DNA from: an uncultured Clostridium sp. | GTDB taxonomy: Bacteria > Bacillota > Clostridia > Clostridiales > Clostridiaceae | Length of the DNA stretch: 17,433 nt | NCBI RefSeq assembly: GCF_900769625.1 | Contig: NZ_CAAGHK010000088.1 | Location: 1 to 17,433 of the forward strand | Reading direction: 5' to 3' | Shown: in pieces, positions 1 to 7,563 of the stretch | How positions within the stretch are numbered: the stretch's first letter is position 1 | Layout of the letters: every line of letters begins with the position of its first letter | The notes under the pieces: model-generated | Databases searched by the model: none | Told to the model about the DNA's origin: nothing | Seen by the model: only the letters and a program-made list of their open reading frames with translations | Translations under genes and position numbers: made by a program

Positions 1-2
1 AA

Positions 3-77
3 GCTATTATAGACTTTATTGAAAATATAAATAAAGCTCCTACACAAACAATAGACAGGCTATGTGTTAAAATGTAG
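3..77 (+). CDS. Possible C-terminal tail of a plus-strand gene cut by the window edge
   Basis: The frame starting at base 3 stays open for 24 codons and stops at TAG (75-77). The composition looks protein-like, with an amphipathic start and an ending TIDRLCVKM. The other two forward frames stop within the first 25 bases. I do not recognise the family from so short a piece. If real, the gene converges on the minus-strand gene that ends at 101, leaving only 23 bases between them and no clear terminator. It could be chance, since 24 open codons are not rare. Confidence 0.4.
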   Translation, partial: AIIDFIENINKAPTQTIDRLCVKM

Positions 78-100
78 AAACTTTATTAGAACATATATAG

Positions 101-499
101 TTATGATTTTCCCTTGAATGAAGTCTTACACTTAGGGCATGTTATCGTTATTTTTCCATTTCCCCTTGGAACTCTTAATTCCTGGCCACAATTCGGACAT
201 TTAAAATATTTATGAGTTTTTGAATCCTGAATTCTGCTTTTGTACTTTCTTAATTTTGAAATTGAAGTATTCTTAAACGATAAATACTTATAATATTCCT
301 GTTGTCTCTTGAAAATATTCTTTGAAAATGTCCTGATTATATAAAATATTAGAGGAATATATGCAATTATTGATAAAACTCTTAGGGATCTTGGAAGTAA
401 TCCTAATATAAGCATAAGAACAAGGGAAAACCCAAGCAATGCAGTTGAAAGTTCATCTACACCATATCTTCCATACATAAACTTTCTTAACCAATTCAT
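101..499 (-). CDS. Small two-helix membrane protein with C-terminal zinc ribbon
   Basis: This is a hypothetical protein of 132 residues. Two hydrophobic segments (about residues 20-35 and 39-57), separated by a short arginine-containing turn, should form a membrane hairpin. A basic linker of about 40 residues follows. The C-terminus is a zinc ribbon with CPNC and CPKC knuckles 16 residues apart (Cys 101, 104, 121, 124) and the intervening pattern GQxLRVPRGNGKITITCP. Such ribbons are common at the ends of small Firmicute membrane proteins of unknown role; the Cys pattern suggests metal binding and nothing more specific. I start at ATG 497-499 because AGAGGTGG sits five bases upstream. The in-frame GTG at 506-508 lies inside that ribosome binding site and is unlikely to be used. 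It seems to be a single-gene unit, downstream of and separate from the autolysin genes. Confidence 0.8.
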   Translation of the reverse strand: MNWLRKFMYGRYGVDELSTALLGFSLVLMLILGLLPRSLRVLSIIAYIPLIFYIIRTFSKNIFKRQQEYYKYLSFKNTSISKLRKYKSRIQDSKTHKYFKCPNCGQELRVPRGNGKITITCPKCKTSFKGKS

Positions 500-504
500 A
501 ATTT

Positions 505-512
505 CCACCTCT
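505..512 (-). promoter_or_regulatory. Ribosome binding site that fixes the start of the zinc-ribbon gene
   Basis: The minus strand reads AGAGGTGG followed by five bases and ATG. The upstream in-frame GTG is part of this motif, so the ATG at 497-499 is the better start. Confidence 0.7.
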
Positions 513-553
513 TTTACTAATTTTTAAAGATAAATACTCCGAATTTAAATACT

Positions 554-559
554 ATTATA
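554..559 (-). promoter_or_regulatory. Candidate -10 element for the zinc-ribbon gene
   Basis: A perfect TATAAT lies about 55 bases before the start codon on the minus strand. At 16-18 bases further upstream I see only A/T runs and no good -35, so this rests on one hexamer in AT-rich DNA. Confidence 0.3.
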
Positions 560-674
560 CATTTTATTTATGAATTTTTATATAGATATTCTTGTACAAA
601 GTTTTAATAAACTGTTAACTATATCAATTCATTCAAGTACTGATTTCAATAAAAAAATTTTATAAATTTATATG

Positions 675-706
675 AAAAGAGACATACCACCTGGTATATC
701 TCTTTT
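675..706 (-). terminator. Rho-independent terminator of the autolysin gene at 712-2724
   Basis: A hairpin of 15 pairs (arms 675-689 and 692-706) begins six bases past the stop codon. On the minus-strand RNA all positions pair, with one G-U. A U run continues from the arm. The opposite strand also ends in six Ts but has one mismatch, so it may act in both directions. Confidence 0.85.
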
Positions 707-711
707 TTAAA

Positions 712-2724
712 TTAAATTGAATTTGCAATTGCTTCTGCTATAGCTGATGCAGCAAGGTCCTGCTGACTCCAGCTTGCACATTTTGAAGCTTCATCTGGAT
801 TTGATAAAAATCCTAATTCTACAAGAACAGATGGCATATTTGTATTTCTACAAACATATAGACTGGCATCCTTCGCACCTCTATTATACTGTCCTGTTTT
901 ATTTGCAATAGCATTATTTATTTTTGATGCCATATTTCTGCTAGTTGCAACGTTAGATGAAACTTTAGCATTTGAGCTATAATAAGTTTCTACACCATAC
1001 GCTGAAGCTGTTCCTGCTGAGTTATGATGTAAACTTACAAAGAAATCTGCATTTAAATTGTTTGCAAGATTTACTCTCTTTGCAAGACTTTCAGATACTG
1101 ATAAATATTCCCTATCAGATTCATTTCTTGTCATAACAATTTGATAGCCATATGCTTCTAATTTAGTCTTCAGCTTTAACGCAACCTGCATATTTAAATC
1201 TCTTTCACTATATGTAACACCATTATGGTAACCATATGCTCCATCGTCTCCACCAAAGTTATGACCTGGGTCAATTACGATAAGTTTTGAACTTCCACCG
1301 CCTACTCTGTTTCCTCTTTTTCCGTCAGCTCCAACTTCCCAGCCATCAACTGTCGTATTTCTAGCCATCTTTCCTGACGAAGGATTAAAGTAATAGTATC
1401 CGCCTTTTTCATAAATCCATCCAGTTGCCATTGCTCCACTATCTGATAAGTAATAAAGATCACCATTTTTAGCAAGCCATCCTGATGCCATTATTCCATT
1501 TTCAAATAGATAGTACCAGTTTCCATCTGGTCTTATCCATCCTGTAAGCATTGCTCCATCACTATTAAAGTAATACCATTGACCACTAATTTTGAACCAG
1601 CTTATTCTCATAGCTCCACTTGTATCAAAGAAATATGTTTTTCCATTAATAGAATTGAAACCTGTTACCATTGCCCCATTTCCATCAAAATAATACCACT
1701 TGCTTCCATCCTTTAACCAACCAAGCTTCATTGCACCACTTGATTGTAAGTAGTACCATGTTGATCCTAGTTTAGTCCATCCTGTTGCCATTACACCATC
1801 ACTATATAGATAGTACCAGTCAGCTCCAGGCTTTATCCATCCTGTTGCTTTGCTTCCGTTTGATCTGTAGTAATACCATCTGCCACCTTCAAACTTCCAT
1901 CCAATACTTGATGAAATATTTGTTGAACTATCTGGTGATATTGCTAATGGTTTGTTTACAGCTGGTGCTTCTGGTGCAACTGTATCCTTTGGAGGCTCAA
2001 CAGTCACATTTCCACTACCTGGAGTAGGATTGCTTCCTGAGTTATTTCCATTTGATTCTGTTTCGTTTCCAGAATTACTGTTATCTGAATTATCTTCATC
2101 TGGAATTTCTTCAGTATCAATAGATACACCTGCTGATTTTAGTAAATCTCTATATAACGAGTTTACTTGTTCCCCATAAGCAGTGTTTGGAGCCCATTTT
2201 CCACCAAGTGAATTAACAGTTGGCGCTTTTCCTTTGATTGTTACAAAGTGTCTTTGGTCATAAGTTCCACTCTTAGGATATCCATCTGCCCCTGCATAAA
2301 GAGCTAAGTGGTCAAGATGAGCCTGTACTCCTTCATCCCATGAGTTAAATCTTTGATGAGCATTTGGATCATAATCCCCACCACCACTGCTGGTTTTCAT
2401 TCCGCATGGATTATGATAACTCTCATCAAGTACTCCGCCAAATTTTCCATATCCAGTTTCCTTTGCAGCCTGAACATAAGCAATTCCTGGATTGACATTA
2501 CCACATTTTTCAGCATATTTGAAATATAAATCTGCTAAACTTATAAATGTATCTGTCGCTCCCTTAGATTTAGCCCAGCTTTTTGCCTGTGCTGCTGTCA
2601 CCTTTGTGTCTGATATTACATTAATATCTGAAACTGTATCTGCCAGAACTTTTGTTGAAGGCAAAAATGAAAAAGCAACAAACAAAACCATCAAAAACGA
2701 AGCTAATCTCTCTCTGATCTTCAA
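712..2724 (-). CDS. Secreted bifunctional autolysin: glucosaminidase, choline-binding repeats, zinc amidase
   Basis: A predicted peptidoglycan hydrolase of 670 residues with two catalytic domains. Residues 1-28 are a signal peptide ending near VLA-D. Residues about 40-200 match the glucosaminidase fold (Pfam PF01832 type), with AAKETGYG placing the likely catalytic Glu at 89, followed by NPCGMKT and FNSWDEGVQAH motifs. A Ser/Asn/Pro linker (about 205-270) leads to roughly nine CW repeats (276-470; DNA 1315-1899). Residues 480-670 are an Amidase_3 N-acetylmuramoyl-L-alanine amidase; the zinc ligands and catalytic Glu are visible as His488 (IDPGH), Glu507 (YSE), His566 (SLHHNS) and Glu636 (VELGF). 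The start is TTG: a GGGGGGAG site lies seven bases upstream, and the next Met (residue 12) would remove the positively charged signal region. It is the closest relative in this window of the 3080-5407 product, so a tandem duplication is likely. Substrate sites are inferred from family knowledge. Confidence 0.92.
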   Translation of the reverse strand: MKIRERLASFLMVLFVAFSFLPSTKVLADTVSDINVISDTKVTAAQAKSWAKSKGATDTFISLADLYFKYAEKCGNVNPGIAYVQAAKETGYGKFGGVLDESYHNPCGMKTSSGGGDYDPNAHQRFNSWDEGVQAHLDHLALYAGADGYPKSGTYDQRHFVTIKGKAPTVNSLGGKWAPNTAYGEQVNSLYRDLLKSAGVSIDTEEIPDEDNSDNSNSGNETESNGNNSGSNPTPGSGNVTVEPPKDTVAPEAPAVNKPLAISPDSSTNISSSIGWKFEGGRWYYYRSNGSKATGWIKPGADWYYLYSDGVMATGWTKLGSTWYYLQSSGAMKLGWLKDGSKWYYFDGNGAMVTGFNSINGKTYFFDTSGAMRISWFKISGQWYYFNSDGAMLTGWIRPDGNWYYLFENGIMASGWLAKNGDLYYLSDSGAMATGWIYEKGGYYYFNPSSGKMARNTTVDGWEVGADGKRGNRVGGGSSKLIVIDPGHNFGGDDGAYGYHNGVTYSERDLNMQVALKLKTKLEAYGYQIVMTRNESDREYLSVSESLAKRVNLANNLNADFFVSLHHNSAGTASAYGVETYYSSNAKVSSNVATSRNMASKINNAIANKTGQYNRGAKDASLYVCRNTNMPSVLVELGFLSNPDEASKCASWSQQDLAASAIAEAIANSI

Positions 2725-2793
2725 AATAGTTCTCCCCCCATCCGACTATAAAATATATTTTGAAGCAATTTTTTCTTTTGTATCCTATGCTTC

Positions 2794-2814
2794 GTTATAC
2801 TATACAAGTATAAC
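2794..2814. promoter_or_regulatory. Perfect 8-bp inverted repeat, possible operator
   Basis: GTTATACT and AGTATAAC are separated by five bases. The repeat sits at the expected transcription start of the candidate promoter at 2819-2848 and about 70 bases before the autolysin start codon. The position suits a repressor site, but no regulator gene is nearby and the operator role is inference. Confidence 0.4.
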
Positions 2815-2818
2815 ATCT

Positions 2819-2848
2819 ATTTTAGGTACGTTGTACACAAATTGACAA
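2819..2848 (-). promoter_or_regulatory. Candidate sigma-A-type promoter of the 712-2724 autolysin
   Basis: On the minus strand TTGTCA (2843-2848) and TAAAAT (2819-2824) are 18 bases apart, which predicts a start near 2812 and a leader of about 90 nt. The -10 is imperfect and the region is AT-rich, so alternatives exist. Confidence 0.45.
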
Positions 2849-2978
2849 CATATTTCAAGATTTTATTCATAAAATTACTTCCTTTATTGTATTTTAAATA
2901 AAAAAAATATAATAATTGAATAGATAAACATATTTTGTACAGAAGTTAATTTTTAATAAAAATGAGAACTAAAATAAT

Positions 2979-3020
2979 TAGAGATATTCCAAAATAATCA
3001 ATTACTTCAGAATATCTCTA
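2979..3020 (-). terminator. Terminator-like hairpin after the 3080-5407 autolysin
   Basis: A perfect 11-bp stem (2979-2989 with 3010-3020) encloses a 20-base loop about 60 bases after the stop codon. On the minus strand it is followed by AATTATTTTAG, a weaker U tract than at the other terminators in the window. Confidence 0.65.
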
Positions 3021-3079
3021 TCCATTATTTTACATACTTACTAACAAGCAAGTAATATACATTTTGTATCACTTATATT

Positions 3080-5407
3080 TTAATAATTTTGTGCAACAAC
3101 TTCAGCTATTGCTTCGGCTACTTTCTGCTGACTTGTTTGATCTGCACATCTTGCTGCCTCTTCTGCATTAGTTATAAATCCTACTTCAACTAATACTGCC
3201 GGCATTTTCGTATTTCTACATACATATAAATTCTGTGATTTACAGCCTCTGTTTGTAAGATTAAGATTATTTGCAATATTGTTATTTATCTGTGTTGCAA
3301 GACTCTTACTCTTATCAATTCTTGCACTGTCATATTGTCCACCAAAAGCATCATCCTGACTTACTTCACTATAAAGAGTCTCGATTCCTTTTGCAGTTGC
3401 ACCTGCTGAATTATGATGTATGCTGATGAATAAATCTGCATTGGCACTGTTAGCCTTATTAACTCTGTATGCAAGACTTTCTGTTAATGATGAAAATGCT
3501 GGTCTTTCTCCAAGATTCCTTGTCATAACTACAGTATATCCTCTATCTTCAAGAGCAGTCTTAAGCTTATCTGCAACCTGCATATTAAGTTCTGTTTCAC
3601 TGTAAGTTACTCCATTAATCGTTGTCTGTGCACCATAATCTTTTCCATAATCATGACCTGCATCTACATAAATAACTTTTCCACTTCCACTATTTGAATT
3701 TGGTGATGATGGAGTAGTATTTGAATTTGAACTAGAATTTGAATTATTTTGTGTTACTTTATTCTTTCTCTTTCCATCATTACCTATTTTATATCCATCA
3801 ACAGTGGTATTTGTAAGAAGTCTTCCTGTAGACTTATCAAGGTAATATGTATCACCATTAGAGTCTACCCATCCAGTCTGCATTGCACCGCTTGAATTTA
3901 ATAAATACCACAATCCTCCGACCTGTATCCATCCTTTAGCCATTGCTCCATTATCGTAAAGATAATAGCATGTACTTCCATCATAAGTCCATCCGGTTGC
4001 CATTGCTCCATTATCTCTAAAATAATACCAGTTTCCATCAATCTGCTTCCAGCCTGTTTCCATAGTTCCATTATCATAAAATGAATATACCTGTCCATCT
4101 ATTTTCTTTAATCCTGTAACCATGCTTCCATCGCCTTGAAGATAATAATACTGATTATTCTCTTTAAGCCATCCAAACTTGATTTTTCCACCTGCTTCAA
4201 GATACATCCACTTATTATTGAGCTTGATCCAGCCTTCTTCAGCAACCATTTCTCCTGATTCATTTAAATAATAACTGTTATCTCCATCATTCTGCACACC
4301 GGTTGTCATTACACCATCTTTATTAAAGAAATACCACTTATTATCAATAAGCTTCCAGCCTTTAATCATAGCCCCGCTTTCATCAAAGTAATACCATAAG
4401 TTATTATACTTCTGCCATCCTCTGACCATTCTTCCATCTTCCTCTGAAAGATAATACCAGTTTGAATCCGGCTTTATCCATCCAAATGCCTTTGTTTCAT
4501 CTGATTTATAAAAATACCAGTTTCCATCAATCTGCTTCCAGCCTATTTCGGAAACAATACTAGGTTTATCATCTGAATTATTATTTCCTGACTCAGTATT
4601 ACCCGATGCATCTGAATCACTACCTTCAGCACTTCCTGAAACATTCTCTGAAGACTTCTTTGGAAGTTCTATAGCTGATTCGATAACAATATCAGCAGGC
4701 TTTTTTTCTACTGTTCCTGGATTTGGTGCTGAAGATGTATCCTCATCTTCTTCCTCTTCCCATAAATCATCATCTTCATCTTCTTTTTCATGTTCAACTC
4801 CTGCATAATCAAGCAGGCTGATATAAAGCTTTCCAACTTCTTCACCATAAGCTGCATTTGGAGCCCATTTTCCCCCAAGCGAATTAGTTGTCGATGCTCT
4901 CCCCTTGATAGTTACAAAATGTCTAGGATCATATGTATTTCTTTTTGGATATCCCTCTGCACCTGCATAAAGTGCTAAATGATCCATATGGGCTTGTACA
5001 CCTTCGTCCCACGAATTGAATTTCTGGTGGGCATTTTTTTCATAATCTCCTCCTCCTTGTGAAGTCTTCATGCCGCAAGGATTTTTATAACTCTCATCTA
5101 ACACCCCTCCAAATCTTCCATATCCAGTTTCCTTTGCTGCCTGAACATATGCGATTCCGGGATTAACGCTGCCACAATCTTCAGCATATTTCCAATAAAT
5201 CTTTGCAAGATCTGCAAAAGTATCTGTAGCACCATTTGACTTTGCCCATTTCTTAGCCTGTGCCGCAGTAACATCAGTTGTCGAAATTATTTTGAAGTCA
5301 GTTGTTGTCGCTGCTTGTACACTTAAAGTCGGAACCAAACCTAATATCATCGTAAATACTACAATGAAAATAGTGAATTTCTTTTTAATAGTCGAATAAA
5401 TATTCAA
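3080..5407 (-). CDS. Secreted bifunctional autolysin, paralog of the 712-2724 product
   Basis: A 775-residue paralog with the same order of domains. Signal peptide 1-32 (cleavage near VQAA); glucosaminidase about 45-205 with likely catalytic Glu93 in AAKETGYG; a linker with a strongly acidic block at 206-223; about twelve CW repeats at 289-550 (DNA 3758-4543); a Ser/Asn-rich second linker (553-576); and an Amidase_3 domain at 577-775 with His585 (VDAGH), Glu604 (YSE), His664 (SIHHNS) and Glu741 (VEVGF). Both active sites look intact. Differences from the neighbour are a longer repeat array, the acidic linker, the extra linker before the amidase and an insertion near residues 681-700 of the amidase. 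The start is TTG. AGGAGG lies 12 bases away with a second weak AGGA five bases away, and the next Met (residue 20) would destroy the signal peptide. It has its own promoter and terminator, so it is not in an operon with its paralog. A role in wall turnover or daughter-cell separation is inferred from the family. Confidence 0.92.
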   Translation of the reverse strand: MNIYSTIKKKFTIFIVVFTMILGLVPTLSVQAATTTDFKIISTTDVTAAQAKKWAKSNGATDTFADLAKIYWKYAEDCGSVNPGIAYVQAAKETGYGRFGGVLDESYKNPCGMKTSQGGGDYEKNAHQKFNSWDEGVQAHMDHLALYAGAEGYPKRNTYDPRHFVTIKGRASTTNSLGGKWAPNAAYGEEVGKLYISLLDYAGVEHEKEDEDDDLWEEEEDEDTSSAPNPGTVEKKPADIVIESAIELPKKSSENVSGSAEGSDSDASGNTESGNNNSDDKPSIVSEIGWKQIDGNWYFYKSDETKAFGWIKPDSNWYYLSEEDGRMVRGWQKYNNLWYYFDESGAMIKGWKLIDNKWYFFNKDGVMTTGVQNDGDNSYYLNESGEMVAEEGWIKLNNKWMYLEAGGKIKFGWLKENNQYYYLQGDGSMVTGLKKIDGQVYSFYDNGTMETGWKQIDGNWYYFRDNGAMATGWTYDGSTCYYLYDNGAMAKGWIQVGGLWYLLNSSGAMQTGWVDSNGDTYYLDKSTGRLLTNTTVDGYKIGNDGKRKNKVTQNNSNSSSNSNTTPSSPNSNSGSGKVIYVDAGHDYGKDYGAQTTINGVTYSETELNMQVADKLKTALEDRGYTVVMTRNLGERPAFSSLTESLAYRVNKANSANADLFISIHHNSAGATAKGIETLYSEVSQDDAFGGQYDSARIDKSKSLATQINNNIANNLNLTNRGCKSQNLYVCRNTKMPAVLVEVGFITNAEEAARCADQTSQQKVAEAIAEVVAQNY

Positions 5408-5434
5408 AACGTTCCTACACCTCCTCTATCCTTA

Positions 5435-5463
5435 ATTGTAGCAAAAAAGATATATCGGTTAAA
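5435..5463 (-). promoter_or_regulatory. Promoter of the 3080-5407 autolysin
   Basis: TTTAAC (5458-5463) and TACAAT (5435-5440) are spaced by exactly 17 bases on the minus strand. This gives a start about 20 bases before the ribosome binding site and a short leader. Confidence 0.6.
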
Positions 5464-5583
5464 GAGGTAAAGATTAATTTTCACCTTAATATTTTCTTTT
5501 CTATATGTTAATTATAATTGCCTGCTGTCATGATGAACTCAGTTTTAAATAGAAAAATTCTTTGATTTTCGTTCATAAGAAAA

Positions 5584-5617
5584 GAACTCCTAAAATTCTT
5601 ATGAATCCTAGAAGTTC
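5584..5617 (-). terminator. Rho-independent terminator of prfC
   Basis: Arms 5584-5598 and 5603-5617 form 15 continuous pairs in the minus-strand RNA, three of them G-U, around a four-base loop (AUAA). The stem is followed by UUUUCUU. It begins about 20 bases after the prfC stop. Confidence 0.85.
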
Positions 5618-5635
5618 TCTATTTAAAAATTAATA

Positions 5636-7231
5636 TTAATCGTCATTCTTACCAACTGCTGACAATACAAGACCGCTGTTATGATCTAAAGCCCAGCTGA
5701 TACCCCAGTCATTTTGGAATATAAGAAGATTTCTGTCCTTCATATCTTTAACTTTCTTAGTATCTGAAGTTAAGTTTAATGAATCCATATCTATGTTTTG
5801 ATCCTCTATCCATCTTACATATCTGTAATCAAGTCTATCCATCTTAATATCAACATTATATTCACTCTTTAATCTGTATTCTAATACTTCAAATTGAAGA
5901 ACACCAACAACTCCAACTATTATTTCTTCCATACCTATATGGATTTCCTTAAATACCTGAATTGCACCTTCCTGTGCTATCTGAGTACATCCTTTTACGA
6001 ACTGCTTTCTCTTCATTGTATCTACAGGTCTTACTCTAGCAAAGTGTTCAGGAGCGAAAGTTGGAATTCCTTCAAATTTGAATTTCTTTGATGGAGAACA
6101 TAAAGTATCTCCAATTGAGAATATACCTGGATCAAATACACCAATAATATCTCCTGCATATGCTTCTTCAACAATTTCTCTGTTTTCTGCCATGAACTGC
6201 TGAGGCTGAGCTAATTTAATCTTTTTACCACCCTGCATGTGGTAAACATCTTCACCTTTTTTAAACTGACCTGAACATATTCTCATGAATGCAATTCTAT
6301 CTCTATGAGCTTTGTTCATGTTAGCTTGAATCTTAAATACAAAAGCAGAGAATTTATCTTCAAATGGATCAATTTCCCCTATACTTGAATTTCTAGCTAA
6401 AGGTGATGTAGTCATTTCTAAGAAATGTTCAAGGAATGGTTCAACACCAAAGTTTGTTAAAGCAGAACCAAAGAATACTGGTGTTAATTGACCATTTCTT
6501 ACAGCTTCTAAATCAAGTTCATCACCTGCAATATCAAGAAGTTCAATATCTTCCATTAACTTGTCATGAAGAGCATCTCCTAATATTTCTCTGAACTTAG
6601 GATCATCTGGAGTACCTTCAATTGCCTCAACTTCATTTTGTCCGTGATTTCCACCATTGAAAGCTATGATTCTGTTGTTGTCTCTTTCATAAACACCCTT
6701 AAAATCCTTACCTGAACCTATTGGCCAGTTCATTGGGTAAGTCTTTATTCCAAGTTCATTTTCAATATCATCAAGTAATTGGAATGGATCTCTTGCTTCT
6801 CTATCCATCTTATTTACAAATGTGAAAATTGGCATTTCTCTTAGTGATGCAACCTGGAATAACTTTCTTGTCTGATCTTCAATACCTTTTGCAGCATCAA
6901 CAACCATAACAGCTGAATCTGCAGCCATAAGAGTTCTGTATGTATCTTCTGAGAAGTCCTGATGTCCAGGAGTATCTAATATGTTTATGCAGTGATCATT
7001 GTAGTTGAACTGCATAACAGAAGAAGTAACTGAGATACCTCTCTGCTTTTCAATTTCCATCCAGTCAGAAACAGCATGTTTAGATGCTTTTCTAGCTTTA
7101 ACAGAACCTGCAAGTCTGATTGCTCCTCCATATAAAAGGAACTTTTCTGTTAAAGTTGTCTTACCAGCATCAGGATGGGAAATAATCGCAAAGGTTCTTC
7201 TTTTTTCAATTTCTTTTATGTAATCAGCCAA
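5636..7231 (-). CDS. prfC: Peptide chain release factor 3 (RF3), translational GTPase
   Basis: A cytoplasmic GTPase that recycles release factors RF1/RF2 from the ribosome after peptide release. At 531 residues it has normal family length. All GTPase motifs are visible: G1 SHPDAGKTT at 18-26, G2 around QRGISVTSSV at 63-72, G3 DTPGHQDFSEDTYRT from 86 (the RF3-type switch II), G4 NKMDR at 140-144 and G5 GSA at 255-257. The C-terminal half carries RF3 signatures such as the VGVVGVLQFEVLEYRL stretch. The start is TTG at 7229-7231 with AGGAGG nine bases upstream; no in-frame ATG exists before residue 58, which lies past the P-loop, so the TTG is secure. It has its own terminator and an apparent long leader. 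It is the only housekeeping gene among surface-protein genes, and I see no functional link to them. Confidence 0.97.
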   Translation of the reverse strand: MADYIKEIEKRRTFAIISHPDAGKTTLTEKFLLYGGAIRLAGSVKARKASKHAVSDWMEIEKQRGISVTSSVMQFNYNDHCINILDTPGHQDFSEDTYRTLMAADSAVMVVDAAKGIEDQTRKLFQVASLREMPIFTFVNKMDREARDPFQLLDDIENELGIKTYPMNWPIGSGKDFKGVYERDNNRIIAFNGGNHGQNEVEAIEGTPDDPKFREILGDALHDKLMEDIELLDIAGDELDLEAVRNGQLTPVFFGSALTNFGVEPFLEHFLEMTTSPLARNSSIGEIDPFEDKFSAFVFKIQANMNKAHRDRIAFMRICSGQFKKGEDVYHMQGGKKIKLAQPQQFMAENREIVEEAYAGDIIGVFDPGIFSIGDTLCSPSKKFKFEGIPTFAPEHFARVRPVDTMKRKQFVKGCTQIAQEGAIQVFKEIHIGMEEIIVGVVGVLQFEVLEYRLKSEYNVDIKMDRLDYRYVRWIEDQNIDMDSLNLTSDTKKVKDMKDRNLLIFQNDWGISWALDHNSGLVLSAVGKNDD

Positions 7232-7252
7232 AGCCTTTATCCTCCTTATATT

Positions 7253-7400
7253 GTGACATCACCTTAACATTTACTAAATAAAAATCCAATTGATAATTTT
7301 AAGTATATAATTTTCGAAATTACCACTAAATAAGAAAACATACTTAAACTTCACCAAACTGGCTTTGCATCTGCATTTGTCAGCAACAGGTTCTTGTCAC
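7253..7400 (-). promoter_or_regulatory. Potentially structured prfC leader RNA
   Basis: Three nested pairings are visible in the minus-strand RNA. GUGACA (7395-7400) can pair with UGUCAC (7253-7258), which lies just before the ribosome binding site. UAAGUAU (7340-7346) can pair with AUACUUA (7300-7306). Between those two arms UAAUUU and AAAUUA form a small hairpin (7308-7322). I match it to no known riboswitch. The pairings are short and could be chance in AT-rich DNA. Confidence 0.3.
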
Positions 7401-7449
7401 TTTATGTTATATATTAATTAATTTAGATTTCTGTATTATTAACTAAAAT

Positions 7450-7458
7450 ATTATAACA
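7450..7458 (-). promoter_or_regulatory. Extended -10 promoter element for prfC
   Basis: The minus strand reads TGTTATAAT, a full TGn extended -10. No good -35 is present at 16-18 bases (a TTGTGT is 20 away), which extended -10 promoters can tolerate. It implies a leader of about 210 nt. The promoter at 13973-14000 shares the longer string GTGTTATAATATT. Confidence 0.5.
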
Positions 7459-7501
7459 CATTCGATATTTTATGTACACAACAAGAAATTTTTATAAAAA
7501 T

Positions 7502-7538
7502 AAAAATGTGCATCCTATAATATAGGTTACACATTTTT
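7502..7538 (-). terminator. Rho-independent terminator of the BIG2 operon
   Basis: A two-part stem: 7502-7510 pairs with 7530-7538 (nine bases) and 7514-7519 with 7521-7526, separated by a 3x3 internal loop. The minus-strand RNA ends in UUUUUAUUUUU. It lies 25 bases after the stop of the 7564-8631 gene and closes the two-gene operon. Confidence 0.8.
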
Positions 7539-7563
7539 AATATGCATATTTAAAATCAAATTA

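Larger units (their letters stand above)
2725..3079. other. Intergenic region between the two autolysin genes
   Basis: It holds the ribosome binding site (2731-2739), a candidate promoter (2819-2848) and a palindrome (2794-2814) of the downstream autolysin gene, and the terminator (2979-3020) of the upstream one. The remainder is AT-rich, and I see no further gene in it. Confidence 0.6.
7232..7563. other. Intergenic region upstream of prfC
   Basis: It holds the terminator of the 7564 gene (7502-7538), an extended -10 promoter (7450-7458) and the long prfC leader (about 7232-7443). Within the leader, 7351-7404 is noticeably less AT-rich than its surroundings. I see no gene with a start and ribosome binding site here. 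Confidence 0.6.

Noticed and set aside
506..508. GTG start for the zinc-ribbon protein
   Set aside because: The codon is inside the AGAGGTGG ribosome binding site that serves the ATG at 497-499.
2776..2806. Possible plus-strand promoter (TTGTAT and TATACA 17 bases apart)
   Set aside because: It partly reflects the symmetry of the 2794-2814 palindrome, and no plus-strand gene follows.
2492..2845. Open frame of 117 codons on the plus strand running into the intergenic region
   Set aside because: Most of it is antisense to the signal peptide and glucosaminidase part of an autolysin gene; no ribosome binding site or recognisable domain.
1315..4543. Evenly spaced repeats of about 60 bases that could suggest a CRISPR or satellite array
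   Set aside because: The period matches 20-21 codons of in-frame CW repeats inside real genes; the units are diverged and there are no unique spacers.
7347..7404. Resemblance of the prfC leader to a cyclic di-GMP type I riboswitch (GCAAAGCC string)
   Set aside because: The GCAAAGCC string fits, but the other conserved bases and the closing helix of that riboswitch are missing, and no terminator or sequestering stem follows.
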